Source of the DNA: Acidovorax sp. NCPPB 3576
GTDB lineage: Bacteria; Pseudomonadota; Gammaproteobacteria; Burkholderiales; Burkholderiaceae_C
DNA length: 64,000 nucleotides
Direction of reading: 5' to 3'
NCBI RefSeq assembly: GCF_028473605.1
Contig: NZ_CP097267.1
Span: 2,100,501-2,164,500, forward strand
Below, in pieces: positions 29,353-37,754 of the stretch. How positions within the stretch are numbered: position 1 is the first letter of the stretch; each line of letters opens with the position of its first letter. The translations under genes were made by a program, and so were the position numbers. A model generated the notes under the pieces. That model was not told the DNA's origin, ran no database searches, and saw only the letters and a program-made list of their open reading frames with translations.

Positions 29353-30360
29353 ATGAACGCCCCCTCCCACTTCAAGGCGGTCACGCTTCACGACGTGGCC
29401 AAGGCCGCTGGCGTGTCCTTGATCACCGCCTCGCGCGCGCTGAGCAATCCGGGCGTGGTCTCCGAGAAGACGAAGGCACGGGTGCAGCAAGCGGTGGAGG
29501 CGACCGGGTACATCCCCAACCTGCTGGCCGGGGGGCTCAAGTCCCGCCGCAGCCTGATGGTGGCGGCGGTGGTGCCGGCGCTGTCGGTGTCGCAGTTTTT
29601 GCCCACGGTGCAGGCGTTGACGACCACCCTGGCCGCCGAGGGATACCAGCTCATCCTGGGCCAGACGGCTTACGACGCCGAGCGTGAAGAAGCCGTGTTG
29701 AACACCATGATCGGCCGCCAGCCCGATGGGCTGGTGATGACCGGGCTGGTGCAGTCGCAGCGTGCACGCGACCGGCTTCGCCGATCCGGCATTCCCGTGG
29801 TGGAAACCTGGGACCTGAGCGACCGTCCGGTGGACATGGTGGTGGGTTTTTCGCACCTGAAGGTGGGCAGTGCGGTGGCGGGGTATTTCTTGTCCCGGGG
29901 CTGGCAGCGCGTGGGAATCGCCACGGGCGCGGACCACCGCGCCATGCTACGCCGCGAAGGCTTCATCGCCACCTTGGGGCGTGACGTGCCCACGGCCACC
30001 GTGCCTGCGCCGAGCAGCCTGGCGCTGGGGCGAAGGGCGTTGGCGGAACTGCTGGAGAAAGAGCCGTGCCTGCAAGCCGTGTCCTGCAGCTCGGACACGC
30101 TGGCGCACGGCGTTCTCGTCGAAGCCGGTGCCCGCGGGCTTCGGGTGCCACAGGACCTGGCCATCTGCGGCTTCGGCAATGCCGACTTCAGCGAACACAT
30201 GCTGCCGTCGATCACCACCGTGCATGTCGATGGCCCGGAAATCGGCCGGCTGGCGGCTCAACTGGTGATCGACAGGTGCCGGGGCAACGCGGGCACGCAA
30301 TCCATTTTCGACCTGGGGTTTCGCCTGATCGAGCGGCAATCGACGGCACCAGCCGGCTGA
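29353..30360 (+). CDS. LacI-family transcriptional regulator of the galactarate operon
   Basis: A 335-residue LacI/GalR protein. The N-terminal HTH and hinge are TLHDVAKAAGVSLITASRAL and ATGYIPNLLAGGLKS; a periplasmic-binding-protein-like sensor domain follows (AAVVPALSVSQF, then SSDTLAHGVLVEAG). It is divergent from the galactarate operon and two fitting operators lie between them, so it is almost surely its regulator, with a sugar diacid or breakdown product as inducer. The ATG at 29353 is the only start that places the HTH at the N-terminus. Confidence 0.93.
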   Translation: MNAPSHFKAVTLHDVAKAAGVSLITASRALSNPGVVSEKTKARVQQAVEATGYIPNLLAGGLKSRRSLMVAAVVPALSVSQFLPTVQALTTTLAAEGYQLILGQTAYDAEREEAVLNTMIGRQPDGLVMTGLVQSQRARDRLRRSGIPVVETWDLSDRPVDMVVGFSHLKVGSAVAGYFLSRGWQRVGIATGADHRAMLRREGFIATLGRDVPTATVPAPSSLALGRRALAELLEKEPCLQAVSCSSDTLAHGVLVEAGARGLRVPQDLAICGFGNADFSEHMLPSITTVHVDGPEIGRLAAQLVIDRCRGNAGTQSIFDLGFRLIERQSTAPAG

Positions 30361-30413
30361 ATCGGGTGAATCGGCCAGGTCGGCGGGAGTGGGGCCATGC
30401 CGGGTTCGCCTGC

Positions 30414-30451
30414 TTGCCGCGGCCCTCGCTTCTGAGCATTATTCAGTTTTA
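30414..30451 (+). promoter_or_regulatory. Promoter and operator of the TetR gene
   Basis: -35 TTGCCG (30414-30419), 17 bases, -10 CATTAT (30437-30442). The -10 lies within a 22-bp sequence (30430-30451) that recurs exactly at 24398-24419. Its dyad CTGA...TCAG suits a TetR dimer, implying autorepression. Confidence 0.6.
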
Positions 30452-30495
30452 GGGCCTGGCCCAAGCCAGGCAGTGCCCGCCGCCTGAAAGTTCCC

Positions 30496-31158
30496 TTGAA
30501 GAAATCACCGCCCACCGACAGCTCCTCCGGCATGCGCCGCCAGCCCACGCAGACGCGGGCGCGCCAGACCATCGAGGCCATCTTCGGTGCCACCGCCAAG
30601 ATCGTGGAAAAGGAAGGCGAGGCGGGCGTCACCACCAACAAGGTCGCGCAGGTGGCAGGCTTTTCCATCGGCACGCTCTACCAGTATTTCCCTTCGAAGG
30701 AAGCCATTTTGCTGGCCATGGTGGAGCGCGAACGCAACCGAGTACAGCAGCAACTGCGCGAACTGCTGGATGAGGCCGTGGCCGAGCAGCGCGAGGTGCG
30801 TTCGGTATTGCGGGACATGGTGCGGTTGCTGGTCACCGCCTTCGGCACTGGCGGGCATTCGCATGTGCGGCGCGGCATGGTGCGGCTGGGCTGGCGCATT
30901 GACCACCACGACCGCGTGACGGCTGCGCTGCGCGAAGGGGCTGAGCGCAATGCCCTGGCGCTGGCGCGGCTCATCGAGGTGGGCGACACCTCGGTGCGTG
31001 CTCCCACGCCGGCCATGATGTTCGTTGCCACGCGCGCCATCATGGGCACCATCCGCAGCGCCGCGCTGGAGGACTCGCCCCTGCTGGGTCAGCCGGCGTT
31101 CGAGGACGAACTGGTGCGCATGCTGTGGGGCCTGCTGCGCACCGACGCGGACGCTTGA
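30496..31158 (+). CDS. TetR-family transcriptional regulator
   Basis: A 220-residue TetR protein: HTH at about residues 18-60 (TIEAIFGATAKIVEKEG, then TTNKVAQVAGFSIGTLYQYFPSKEAIL), the rest a helical ligand domain. The start is uncertain: TTG at 30496 (used here) or ATG at 30532 (MRRQPTQTRA); neither has a good ribosome binding site. It is convergent with the DJ-1 gene. The shared 22-bp sequence suggests it regulates itself and the metal-dependent hydrolase at 23447. Confidence 0.88.
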   Translation: MKKSPPTDSSSGMRRQPTQTRARQTIEAIFGATAKIVEKEGEAGVTTNKVAQVAGFSIGTLYQYFPSKEAILLAMVERERNRVQQQLRELLDEAVAEQREVRSVLRDMVRLLVTAFGTGGHSHVRRGMVRLGWRIDHHDRVTAALREGAERNALALARLIEVGDTSVRAPTPAMMFVATRAIMGTIRSAALEDSPLLGQPAFEDELVRMLWGLLRTDADA

Positions 31159-31170
31159 GAATCGCCTCTT

Positions 31171-31191
31171 CGCCTCTTTCAGGAAGAGGCG
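31171..31191. terminator. Hairpin between the convergent TetR and DJ-1 genes
   Basis: CGCCTCTT (31171-31178) and AAGAGGCG (31184-31191) form an 8-bp stem with a 5-base loop that includes the stop codon of the DJ-1 gene. No T-run is present on either strand. Confidence 0.45.
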
Positions 31192-31961
31192 GGGGCAGAC
31201 GGAACGGCGGCTTGCTGCGGATAGAAGATGGGCTCCTGCGGATCGCGATGCCAGTCGTACTCGGCCGCGAGGGCGGCCGCCTCCGCCACCGCACGCCCGG
31301 CCAGGCGCGCGACCAGGTGCCAAGCCATGTCGGTCCCGGCGGACACGCCTGCTGAGGTCACGTATTGACCCGCATCCACCCACCGCGACACGTTGTCCCA
31401 CAGCACGGCCGGGCCATAGGTTGCCACCCAGCCGAAAGCCTGGTGATTGGTGGCTGCGGGCCGGCCATCGAGCAGGCCCGACCGCGCCAGAATGGCCGCG
31501 CCAGTGCAGACCGAAGTGACCAGCGCCACGTGTTGGTCCATGGCCCGCACCCACTGCATCAGGGCCTCGACCGCTGCAGTGTCCTGATCCATCAGCAATG
31601 TGTTGACGCCCTGGCCGCCGGGAATCATGAGCAGGTCCAAGGGCTGTTCCAGCGCCTCGTCGCGGAACAGGTCGGGAACCACGCGCGGGCCGTTGAAGCT
31701 GGCGACGGGGGCGGGGGCGCTTCTGTTCGCCGCTGACCTGCATTCGTTGGAAATCAGCACCACCTGGAACGGTAAGGCCGGTGCCTTGGCATAGGACGTG
31801 CCGATGAAGCGCGCGATGGAAAACGCCTCGATGAAGCCCCAGACGTCAAGCGGCTCGAAATGGGGAAACACCAGAACCCCGATGCGCTGCGTACGGGGAA
31901 AGGCCGTGGTTGCAGTGGACGTGGGTGCAGGCGTGGGCATAGGGGCTGTGAGCATGGTCAT
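31179..31961 (-). CDS. DJ-1/PfpI-family protein, isonitrile-hydratase-like
   Basis: A 260-residue protein. It has a Thr/Pro-rich start, then RIGVLVFPHFEPLDVWGFIEAF (with D39), a GGQG loop near 115-118, and the nucleophile elbow with C152 in VTSVCTGAAILARSGLLDG. This SVCTG form and the AATNHQAFGW stretch are those of the PfpI-2 subfamily, which includes Pseudomonas isonitrile hydratase. It is the last gene of the copper-oxidase operon; its ATG overlaps the stop of the small secreted protein in ATGA, so they are translated together. It has no signal peptide, so it acts in the cytoplasm. The substrate is unknown. Confidence 0.85.
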   Translation of the reverse strand: MTMLTAPMPTPAPTSTATTAFPRTQRIGVLVFPHFEPLDVWGFIEAFSIARFIGTSYAKAPALPFQVVLISNECRSAANRSAPAPVASFNGPRVVPDLFRDEALEQPLDLLMIPGGQGVNTLLMDQDTAAVEALMQWVRAMDQHVALVTSVCTGAAILARSGLLDGRPAATNHQAFGWVATYGPAVLWDNVSRWVDAGQYVTSAGVSAGTDMAWHLVARLAGRAVAEAAALAAEYDWHRDPQEPIFYPQQAAVPSAPASS

Positions 31962-32446
31962 TGGACAGGAAAGAGTTCAATGGCAACATCGGCCCGACCG
32001 CCTTCGTGGGGGTGGCCGTCGGTGGGAAAGCCGATCTGCAGGCAGACGGGCTGGCCCGCCTGCAGCAAGTGGGCATAACCGGCCAGGGAGACGAGAAACC
32101 GCTGGCTGCGCTGTGGCTGCGCGGCGGTGAAGGCCCGCAGCGGGTGCACCGCGAAGCGGGTGATCTCCCGTGGTGTGGGCGGCTCGCCAGCAAGCAGGGA
32201 GGCCACCAGCCGCCCGTTGGCCGGCCGTGGCGGCTCGAAGGCCCGCAGCACGATCACCACGCGTTGGCGGTCCTCCTGCAGGGCCTGCAGATCCGCGGCT
32301 GTGGGCGTCACGCAGACCTGGGCAGGCACCGTGCTGGTGGCAATGGGGCCGGGTGCCGGCGCCTGGCCCATGCCGTGCGCTGCAACGGCAGGCAACCCGG
32401 CGAGGGCGCATGCCAGCAAGGCGCTGACGGAAGCGGGCGGGGCCAT
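31958..32446 (-). CDS. Small secreted protein of the tyrosinase operon
   Basis: A 162-residue protein with a signal peptide (residues 1-23, ending AVAAHG). I do not recognise a named family. Its C-terminus (PVCLQIGFPTDG, then ADVAIELFPV) looks to me like the last strands of the tyrosinase encoded just upstream (NTITVQLVALPVAGT, then GSIEIALI), and both parts contain His-rich or His-Pro segments. It may therefore be a stand-alone relative of the tyrosinase C-terminal domain. It has two cysteines. It begins 27 bp after the tyrosinase stop and overlaps the DJ-1 start by four bases. Confidence 0.7.
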   Translation of the reverse strand: MAPPASVSALLACALAGLPAVAAHGMGQAPAPGPIATSTVPAQVCVTPTAADLQALQEDRQRVVIVLRAFEPPRPANGRLVASLLAGEPPTPREITRFAVHPLRAFTAAQPQRSQRFLVSLAGYAHLLQAGQPVCLQIGFPTDGHPHEGGRADVAIELFPVQ

Positions 32447-32473
32447 CGCTGCGGTGCCGGGTTGCGTCGCGCG

Positions 32474-33994
32474 TCAGATCAGTGCGATCTCGATCGAGCC
32501 GGGCACCACGGTGCCAACCTCCGAGGCGGGCGTGCCTGCCACCGGCAAGGCCACCAGTTGCACAGTGATCGTGTTGCCCGGCAAGCCTTGCGTTTGCGAG
32601 AGCCGCCGCAGCGTGTCGGTGAGGTTGACGAGGGTCGAGGGCAGGCTGCCCGCATGCGCACCGTCGCCATGGCCATGGCCGTGGCGCAGAAAGCTCAGCG
32701 TCGTCACGAAGTGCGGGTCGGTGACGGGCACCTGCGGTCCCACGGTGTCGCGGTTGACGAAGACACGGATCGCGCGCACGTTGTCTGCGATGCGGATGTC
32801 CGAGATCAGCGCAACCACTTCTCGCGGCGCGCCAGTCGCGGGGGCCGAAGGCGGCGACTGCAAAGGCGCGAGGGCCCCCGCGTCGAGCTGGAAAGGCACG
32901 CCCAGCGACGTGGCGGCAACGGCCGCCGCCATGTCGGTTTTCTTCTGGCGCAGGAGGTTGCTGCCGATCGCGGGATTGAACAGTGCAGACAGGTTGGCCC
33001 GGCGCTGCGGATCGACGGGCTGGTTGTCAGGCTGCGGGAGTGTGTCGTAGGTGTAGCCGAGTGCGGTGGTGCTCAGCAGGTCGCGCACCCGCTTGGTATA
33101 GAACGTGCCGTTGGGTGCGATGTAGTTGTCGCGGAACGGCATGTCGAGCCACAGCGGATCGTTCGAGTTCTGGCGGCCGAGCGCGTTCCACGATGCCCAG
33201 ATGCGGTCGATGTTGCCGTGGTGCATCATGAAAATCGGGTCGCGCGGCGAGTTCGATTGCGGCATGAATCCGCCGATGTTGTTGTGCACGTTGTTGTGCG
33301 GCGTGCGCTCCAGGATGCCCTGGTTGCCCCCGCCCATCGGAACCCATTTGGCATCGAGGTTGTTCTGCACCACGGGCTTCTTCGGATTGCTGCGATCGAC
33401 CGAGCGGCTGGTGCCGAAGGCCTCGTAGTTGGTTTCCTGGTAGATCTTGCGGATCACTTCGGGGCCCACCAGCTCGTCGGTCAGCGCGTTCTCGCCCGTG
33501 AGCTGGTTGCGCAACAGGGTGGGGTCGTCCCCTTTGCCCGGCACATACAAGGGATTGGGCTTGCCCTTGTAGGTTTTGTCGGTGAAAGCTGCGGGCAGTT
33601 GGCGCAGCGCGGTCCAGTCCCAGTAGGGCATGGCGAATTCGGGGTGGCGGGTCAGGACGGCGGCGGCCCTTTCGTACATCTCGACGAAGCCGCGGTGCCA
33701 TGGCAGGAAGTACCAATCGCCGTGCGGGCAGTACTTGAAGTTGTGCTCGTCTCCATGCTGGTTGGCAAAGCCCAGCCAGCTGACCCGGCTGCGCTGAGGC
33801 TGGGCCTGCATGATGCCGACGAAGTCGCGGTAGGTGGACAGGTCCGGATCGTCCAGCGCCATGGTGTTGACGCAGCGGCGTGTGCGCAGCTTGGGCGCGG
33901 CCACGGCCTGCAGCAGGCCGGGCACCATGCCGGAGAAGGCGGAGATGGCGCCGGCGGCGACCACGGTTTTCAGTGCGTTTCTTTTGTTGATCAT
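32474..33994 (-). CDS. Tyrosinase (type 3 copper polyphenol oxidase), exported
   Basis: A 506-residue type 3 copper enzyme. The N-terminus (KRNALKTVVAAGAISAFSG) is signal-like but lacks a twin arginine. CuA: H80 or H84, H91 and H100 (CPHGDWYFLPWHRG), with C89 placed where a Cys-His thioether could form. CuB: H233, H237 (TPHNNVHNNIGG) and H258 or H259 (MMHHGNIDRIW). A C-terminal beta-rich domain (about 380-506) includes HGHGHGDGAH. It would oxidise phenols to o-quinones. It follows the multicopper oxidase gene by 42 bp and belongs to the same operon. Confidence 0.93.
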   Translation of the reverse strand: MINKRNALKTVVAAGAISAFSGMVPGLLQAVAAPKLRTRRCVNTMALDDPDLSTYRDFVGIMQAQPQRSRVSWLGFANQHGDEHNFKYCPHGDWYFLPWHRGFVEMYERAAAVLTRHPEFAMPYWDWTALRQLPAAFTDKTYKGKPNPLYVPGKGDDPTLLRNQLTGENALTDELVGPEVIRKIYQETNYEAFGTSRSVDRSNPKKPVVQNNLDAKWVPMGGGNQGILERTPHNNVHNNIGGFMPQSNSPRDPIFMMHHGNIDRIWASWNALGRQNSNDPLWLDMPFRDNYIAPNGTFYTKRVRDLLSTTALGYTYDTLPQPDNQPVDPQRRANLSALFNPAIGSNLLRQKKTDMAAAVAATSLGVPFQLDAGALAPLQSPPSAPATGAPREVVALISDIRIADNVRAIRVFVNRDTVGPQVPVTDPHFVTTLSFLRHGHGHGDGAHAGSLPSTLVNLTDTLRRLSQTQGLPGNTITVQLVALPVAGTPASEVGTVVPGSIEIALI

Positions 33995-34036
33995 TGTCGA
34001 GTCCTCCCTTGTGTGATGGCTATGTGCCTTGGTTTT

Positions 34037-36055
34037 TCAGTGATGGCCTTTGCTGGCTCCGCCAGCGCCGTCCGGTACGGCCACCCGCACGATCTGCATC
34101 ATTCCCTGGTCTTCGTGGTCCAGGATGTGGCAGTGCAGTACGTAGTCGCCGATGTAGCGCTGGTAGCGCGTGCGCACGATCAGCGTGTATTTGCCGTTCG
34201 GCTTTTCCTTGGTCGCGATGTTCTTGACCCAGAGCGTGTCTTTCCAGACGCCTTTGAGCGCACGGTACTGCGGGTCGAGATCGCCCGCGGCCTTGTCTTC
34301 CACGTCCGGCCCGGAGACGTCCTTGCCGTCCGGATCGAGGATCTTCACGATCTGGAACGGGTTCACATGGATGTGGAATGGGTGGCTCACGAAGTCCGAT
34401 TGCAGGGTCCATTCATCCACGCCGCCCAACGTGAGAACGCGGTCGATGCGGTTGGGATCGAACGGTTTGCCGTCCACCTGGAACTGGATCGGTTTCGTGT
34501 CCAGGTCGATGTTGAACGCGAGTGTCTGCGTGCCCGTGACTTCGCTGTCCTGCACGGTGGGGTGGGGCACAAAGCTGGTGAGCTTCAGGCCGTCCTTCAA
34601 TTCAGCGCTGACCTTGGCCCGCACGTCGGGCGGCAGATTGACGGCCGCGGCTGCGGCCAGTTCCGCGGCGATGTAGGCCGAAACATCCTGCGGCACCGGA
34701 CTGCCGGGGGCCACCTTGCGCACGGTGCCCAGCAATTGGCGCGATGGGGGGGCTTGGTTCACGCTGGCGGAAGGGGGCGAGGCAGCGTCGATCACGCAGT
34801 AGTCGCCTGCCTCGGGAAACACCATCAGGGTGTCCCAGCGGTAGGCCGGCTGGTAAACCGTGTGGGTGCTGCGGATCGCGGCTGCGGTGGTCAATCCGTC
34901 GGCTGCGATCAGGTGCTGCGGCAGCGGGGCGCCGGTGCAGTTCTGTTCGATGTAGGCGTCGTGCTCGCTGGCGCGCAGGGCCTGCGCGCTGCGCGCGCCT
35001 GGCCGCAGCTTGCGAAACTCCAGATTGATGGTGTCGCGGACGCCGCCGTGGATGGTGCGCCAGCGCTCGATCTGCCCGGCCTTGGCGCCCTCGAAGGTGG
35101 GCAGCACCTCGCCGTTGATGCTGGTGTAGCGCCCGGAGGCCGGCCAGGACCCGGGGCCGAACTGGTCCTTGTCCTCTTTGTCCACCGCCTTGTAGTGCTC
35201 GATGCCGCCCACGTCGCCTTCGTTGCAGCGGTAGGTTCCGTCCGGGTTGAACTGGATGCGGTTGTTCTTGTCGCGGCAGGCGTACTGGATCTGTTGCAGC
35301 ACCAGCACCCGCTCCTTGAACGCCTGGCGGGCCGTGGGGCGCAGCAGGGTGTCAACGTCGCCCGTTTGCGTGGGAGTAGGCGGCCGGTCGCCACGGATGA
35401 CGAGGGCACCCGCCATGCCGCTGGCCACCTGCAGCGCGGTGGAGCCATGGCGGTGCGTGTGGTACCAGAAGGTGCCGGCGGGATGGTCCGAGGGAATGTT
35501 GTACTCGTACTCGAAGCTCACCGTCGGGTTGATGGAGATCAGCACGTTGTCGCCATTGCCTGCGGGGTTCACCCAAAGGCCATGGGTGTGCAGGTTGGTG
35601 CCGTTGAAGCAGTGCGGCGTGTTCACCCCGTCTGCGAACGTGGTGCAACTGGGGTCGGGCGGCAACTGGTTGTTCAGGCGGATGCGGATGGTGTCGCCAG
35701 GGCGGATCTCCAGCATGGGCGATACGAAGGGCGCCTTGGGATCGACGCGGGTGCCCTGGTAGCTGCGCAGGCGCACCTTGTCAAAGCGCTGTTCCGCAGG
35801 GTTCCAGAGCTTGCCGTCGGTGTAGACGACGTTCAGGTCCAGCGAGGCTTCATGGGGAACCGTCCGCGTGGCAGGGCTCGCGGCGAGCTGGAGCCTGCGG
35901 GGCGCCTTGCGCTGGAGTTCCAGCAGGGGTGGGTTGGACACCTGCCGTAGGGTGTCCGACTGGGCCTGTGCGGGCAGTGCAACGATGCACGCCAGCGCGG
36001 CGGTAACGGCGGCTGCAGACGCAGATGCGCGCGCATTCCGAAACGCGAGTTCCAT
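34037..36055 (-). CDS. Secreted multicopper oxidase (laccase-like)
   Basis: A 672-residue protein with a signal peptide (about 1-32, ending LPAQAQ). All copper motifs are intact: H156-T-H158-G, WYH199-T-H201, H558-PF-H561-I-H563, and H641-C642-H643-x3-H647-x4-M652. The type 1 site thus has a methionine axial ligand. At 672 residues it is longer than CueO-type enzymes; an extra segment (about 425-500) lies between domains. It has few methionine-rich runs, so cuprous oxidase activity is less likely than phenol oxidation. GGAGG precedes the ATG at 36055. It heads the run of copper enzymes. Confidence 0.92.
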   Translation of the reverse strand: MELAFRNARASASAAAVTAALACIVALPAQAQSDTLRQVSNPPLLELQRKAPRRLQLAASPATRTVPHEASLDLNVVYTDGKLWNPAEQRFDKVRLRSYQGTRVDPKAPFVSPMLEIRPGDTIRIRLNNQLPPDPSCTTFADGVNTPHCFNGTNLHTHGLWVNPAGNGDNVLISINPTVSFEYEYNIPSDHPAGTFWYHTHRHGSTALQVASGMAGALVIRGDRPPTPTQTGDVDTLLRPTARQAFKERVLVLQQIQYACRDKNNRIQFNPDGTYRCNEGDVGGIEHYKAVDKEDKDQFGPGSWPASGRYTSINGEVLPTFEGAKAGQIERWRTIHGGVRDTINLEFRKLRPGARSAQALRASEHDAYIEQNCTGAPLPQHLIAADGLTTAAAIRSTHTVYQPAYRWDTLMVFPEAGDYCVIDAASPPSASVNQAPPSRQLLGTVRKVAPGSPVPQDVSAYIAAELAAAAAVNLPPDVRAKVSAELKDGLKLTSFVPHPTVQDSEVTGTQTLAFNIDLDTKPIQFQVDGKPFDPNRIDRVLTLGGVDEWTLQSDFVSHPFHIHVNPFQIVKILDPDGKDVSGPDVEDKAAGDLDPQYRALKGVWKDTLWVKNIATKEKPNGKYTLIVRTRYQRYIGDYVLHCHILDHEDQGMMQIVRVAVPDGAGGASKGHH

Positions 36056-36182
36056 GATTTTCCTCCCCCTCTTACGGGTATTGCAAAGCCGAGTCGGCTG
36101 CTGGTGCAGCTCTTGCCGTGATGGCCTCGGCCCAGTATGGGGGACGCCCCAGGGTCGGGTCAACGCATTTTCGATGCGTGCG

Positions 36183-36755
36183 CTATTTCTGGCGCGGTAC
36201 GCGGCCCATCAGGTAGAACTCGGGATTGGGCTGCATGCCCGCGAAGCTCGCCATGCGGTTCGACAGTCCGAAGAATGCGGTGATGGCCGCGATGTCCCAG
36301 ATGTCTTCGTCGTCGAAGCCGTGCGCGTGCAGGGCGGTGAAGTCAGCCTCTTCGATGGCATGCGATTGGCTGCAAACCTTCATCGCGAAGTCGAGCATGG
36401 CCCGTTGGCGCGCACTGATGTCTGCCTTGCGGTGATTGACCGCCACCTGATCGGCCACCATCGGTTTCTTTTCATAGATGCGCAGGATGGCACCATGCGC
36501 GACCACGCAGTAAAGGCACTGGTTGGCGGCACTGGTCGTGGTGACGATCATCTCGCGCTCGCCTTTGGTCAGGCTCCCTTCCTCCTTGAGCATCAGGGCG
36601 TCGTGATAGGCGAAAAACGCGCGCCATTCGGCCGGGCGGCGTGCAAATGCCAGGAACACGTTCGGCACGAAGCCGGCTTTTTCCTGCACTTCGAGAATGC
36701 GTGTGCGGATGTCTTCGGGCAGGGTGGCGAGGTCAGGGAAGGGATATCGGCTCAA
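36183..36755 (-). CDS. AhpD-like/carboxymuconolactone decarboxylase-family protein
   Basis: A 190-residue member of the peroxidase-related branch of the CMD/AhpD family. The redox motif is C80-LY-C83 with H87 (NQCLYCVVAHG). FVPNVFLAFARRP at residues 29-41 is another family mark. Proteins of this kind reduce peroxides or disulphides, but the true donor is unknown. It lies between the IclR gene (51-bp gap) and the multicopper oxidase (127-bp gap), all on one strand, so it may belong to the same unit and deal with oxidants made by the copper enzymes. Confidence 0.85.
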   Translation of the reverse strand: MSRYPFPDLATLPEDIRTRILEVQEKAGFVPNVFLAFARRPAEWRAFFAYHDALMLKEEGSLTKGEREMIVTTTSAANQCLYCVVAHGAILRIYEKKPMVADQVAVNHRKADISARQRAMLDFAMKVCSQSHAIEEADFTALHAHGFDDEDIWDIAAITAFFGLSNRMASFAGMQPNPEFYLMGRVPRQK

Positions 36756-36806
36756 GGGGTTGTCTCCGTTGTTGTATGGCTGGCGCGAATAGCCGGCAGC
36801 AACTTA

Positions 36807-37643
36807 TCACGGATGCCACTGGGTGGCTCGCATCCCGGTGGAGGAGGGCGGAGCGGAGCTGCCCGCCAGCGCATAGGACAGCTGCGTGGCAGCCGCGATG
36901 ACCGTCTTGGCCAATGCCTGCAGACGGGCTTCGGGCAGGCGCGATTGCGGCCCCGAGATGCAGACTGAACCCATCAGCCGCCAATGCATGCCGAACACCG
37001 GGGCCGAGACGGTGGCCACGCCTTGCTCCCGCTCGCCGATGGACCAGTGGTAGCCGCGCTGGCGGATGGCTTCGTAATCCGCGCCGGGCTCTCCGGAGAA
37101 CGCCAGGATCACGCGGCCCGGCGATCCCTTGTCGAGTGGCAGGCCTTCACCCATGCGGGCATGGTGGCGCAGCGCCTGCGGGCCCTCCACTCGGACGAGA
37201 CAGGTGCGCACATTGCCTTCGCGCACGTAGAACGCCGCGCTTTCGCCCGTGGCCTGGGTGAGTTCGCGCAAGGCGGGTTCCAGCACGTTCTGCACGTCGA
37301 AGCCGGCCTGATAGCGCGCCCCCAGCCAGCCCGCGGCCGGACCAAGACGCCAGTCGCCATCCTCGCGCTGCACCATGAAGCCGGACTGCGCCAGCGTGCG
37401 CGCCAGGCGCAGCACAGTGGTTTTGTGCAAGCCACAACGGCGGCTCAACTCTGCAAGGGGGAGATGCGACTCCCCCAGCGCGAAGGCCTCCAGCAACTGG
37501 AGGGCGCGGGTCACGGCGATGACGCCGCCGGCGTGACTCGACCCTGACGCAGAGGCGGGCGCCTGATCTGAGGGAAGAGACTCGTGAGCGCCATCCACTA
37601 ACGGGGAAAAGTCGATTTTGACGCTTTGATTGGCGTTGCTCAT
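36807..37643 (-). CDS. IclR-family transcriptional regulator
   Basis: A 278-residue IclR protein: HTH at about 40-100 (AVTRALQLLEAFALGE, then LAELSRRCGLHKTTVLRLARTL), then the IclR effector domain (ESAAFYVREGNVRTCLVRVEG, then GSPGRVILAFSG). A 38-residue disordered leader comes first. It is divergent from the Bug-RraA-dehydrogenase operon, its most likely target, but it also heads the same-strand run into the copper-oxidase genes. Confidence 0.9.
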   Translation of the reverse strand: MSNANQSVKIDFSPLVDGAHESLPSDQAPASASGSSHAGGVIAVTRALQLLEAFALGESHLPLAELSRRCGLHKTTVLRLARTLAQSGFMVQREDGDWRLGPAAGWLGARYQAGFDVQNVLEPALRELTQATGESAAFYVREGNVRTCLVRVEGPQALRHHARMGEGLPLDKGSPGRVILAFSGEPGADYEAIRQRGYHWSIGEREQGVATVSAPVFGMHWRLMGSVCISGPQSRLPEARLQALAKTVIAAATQLSYALAGSSAPPSSTGMRATQWHP

Positions 37644-37685
37644 GGTGCAATTCGTTGCGCTGTATGAAACTGTATTGTATGGGTT

Positions 37686-37696
37686 GAAACGTTTTC
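37686..37696. promoter_or_regulatory. Possible IclR operator
   Basis: GAAACGTTTTC is a short dyad in the 111-bp gap between iclR and the Bug gene. IclR-family sites often have GAAA/TTTC arms. This is only a candidate by position and symmetry. Confidence 0.25.
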
Positions 37697-37754
37697 GTAA
37701 AGTTGCCGCAATGCCTGGAACAAGGCGACCGGTTCACCACAACGGAGACAAACC

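Noticed and set aside
31961..35950. A 1329-codon open frame on the plus strand
   Set aside because: It is antisense to the tyrosinase and multicopper oxidase genes. Its product is a Gly/Arg/His/Val-rich mirror of GC-biased codons and has no domain I recognise.
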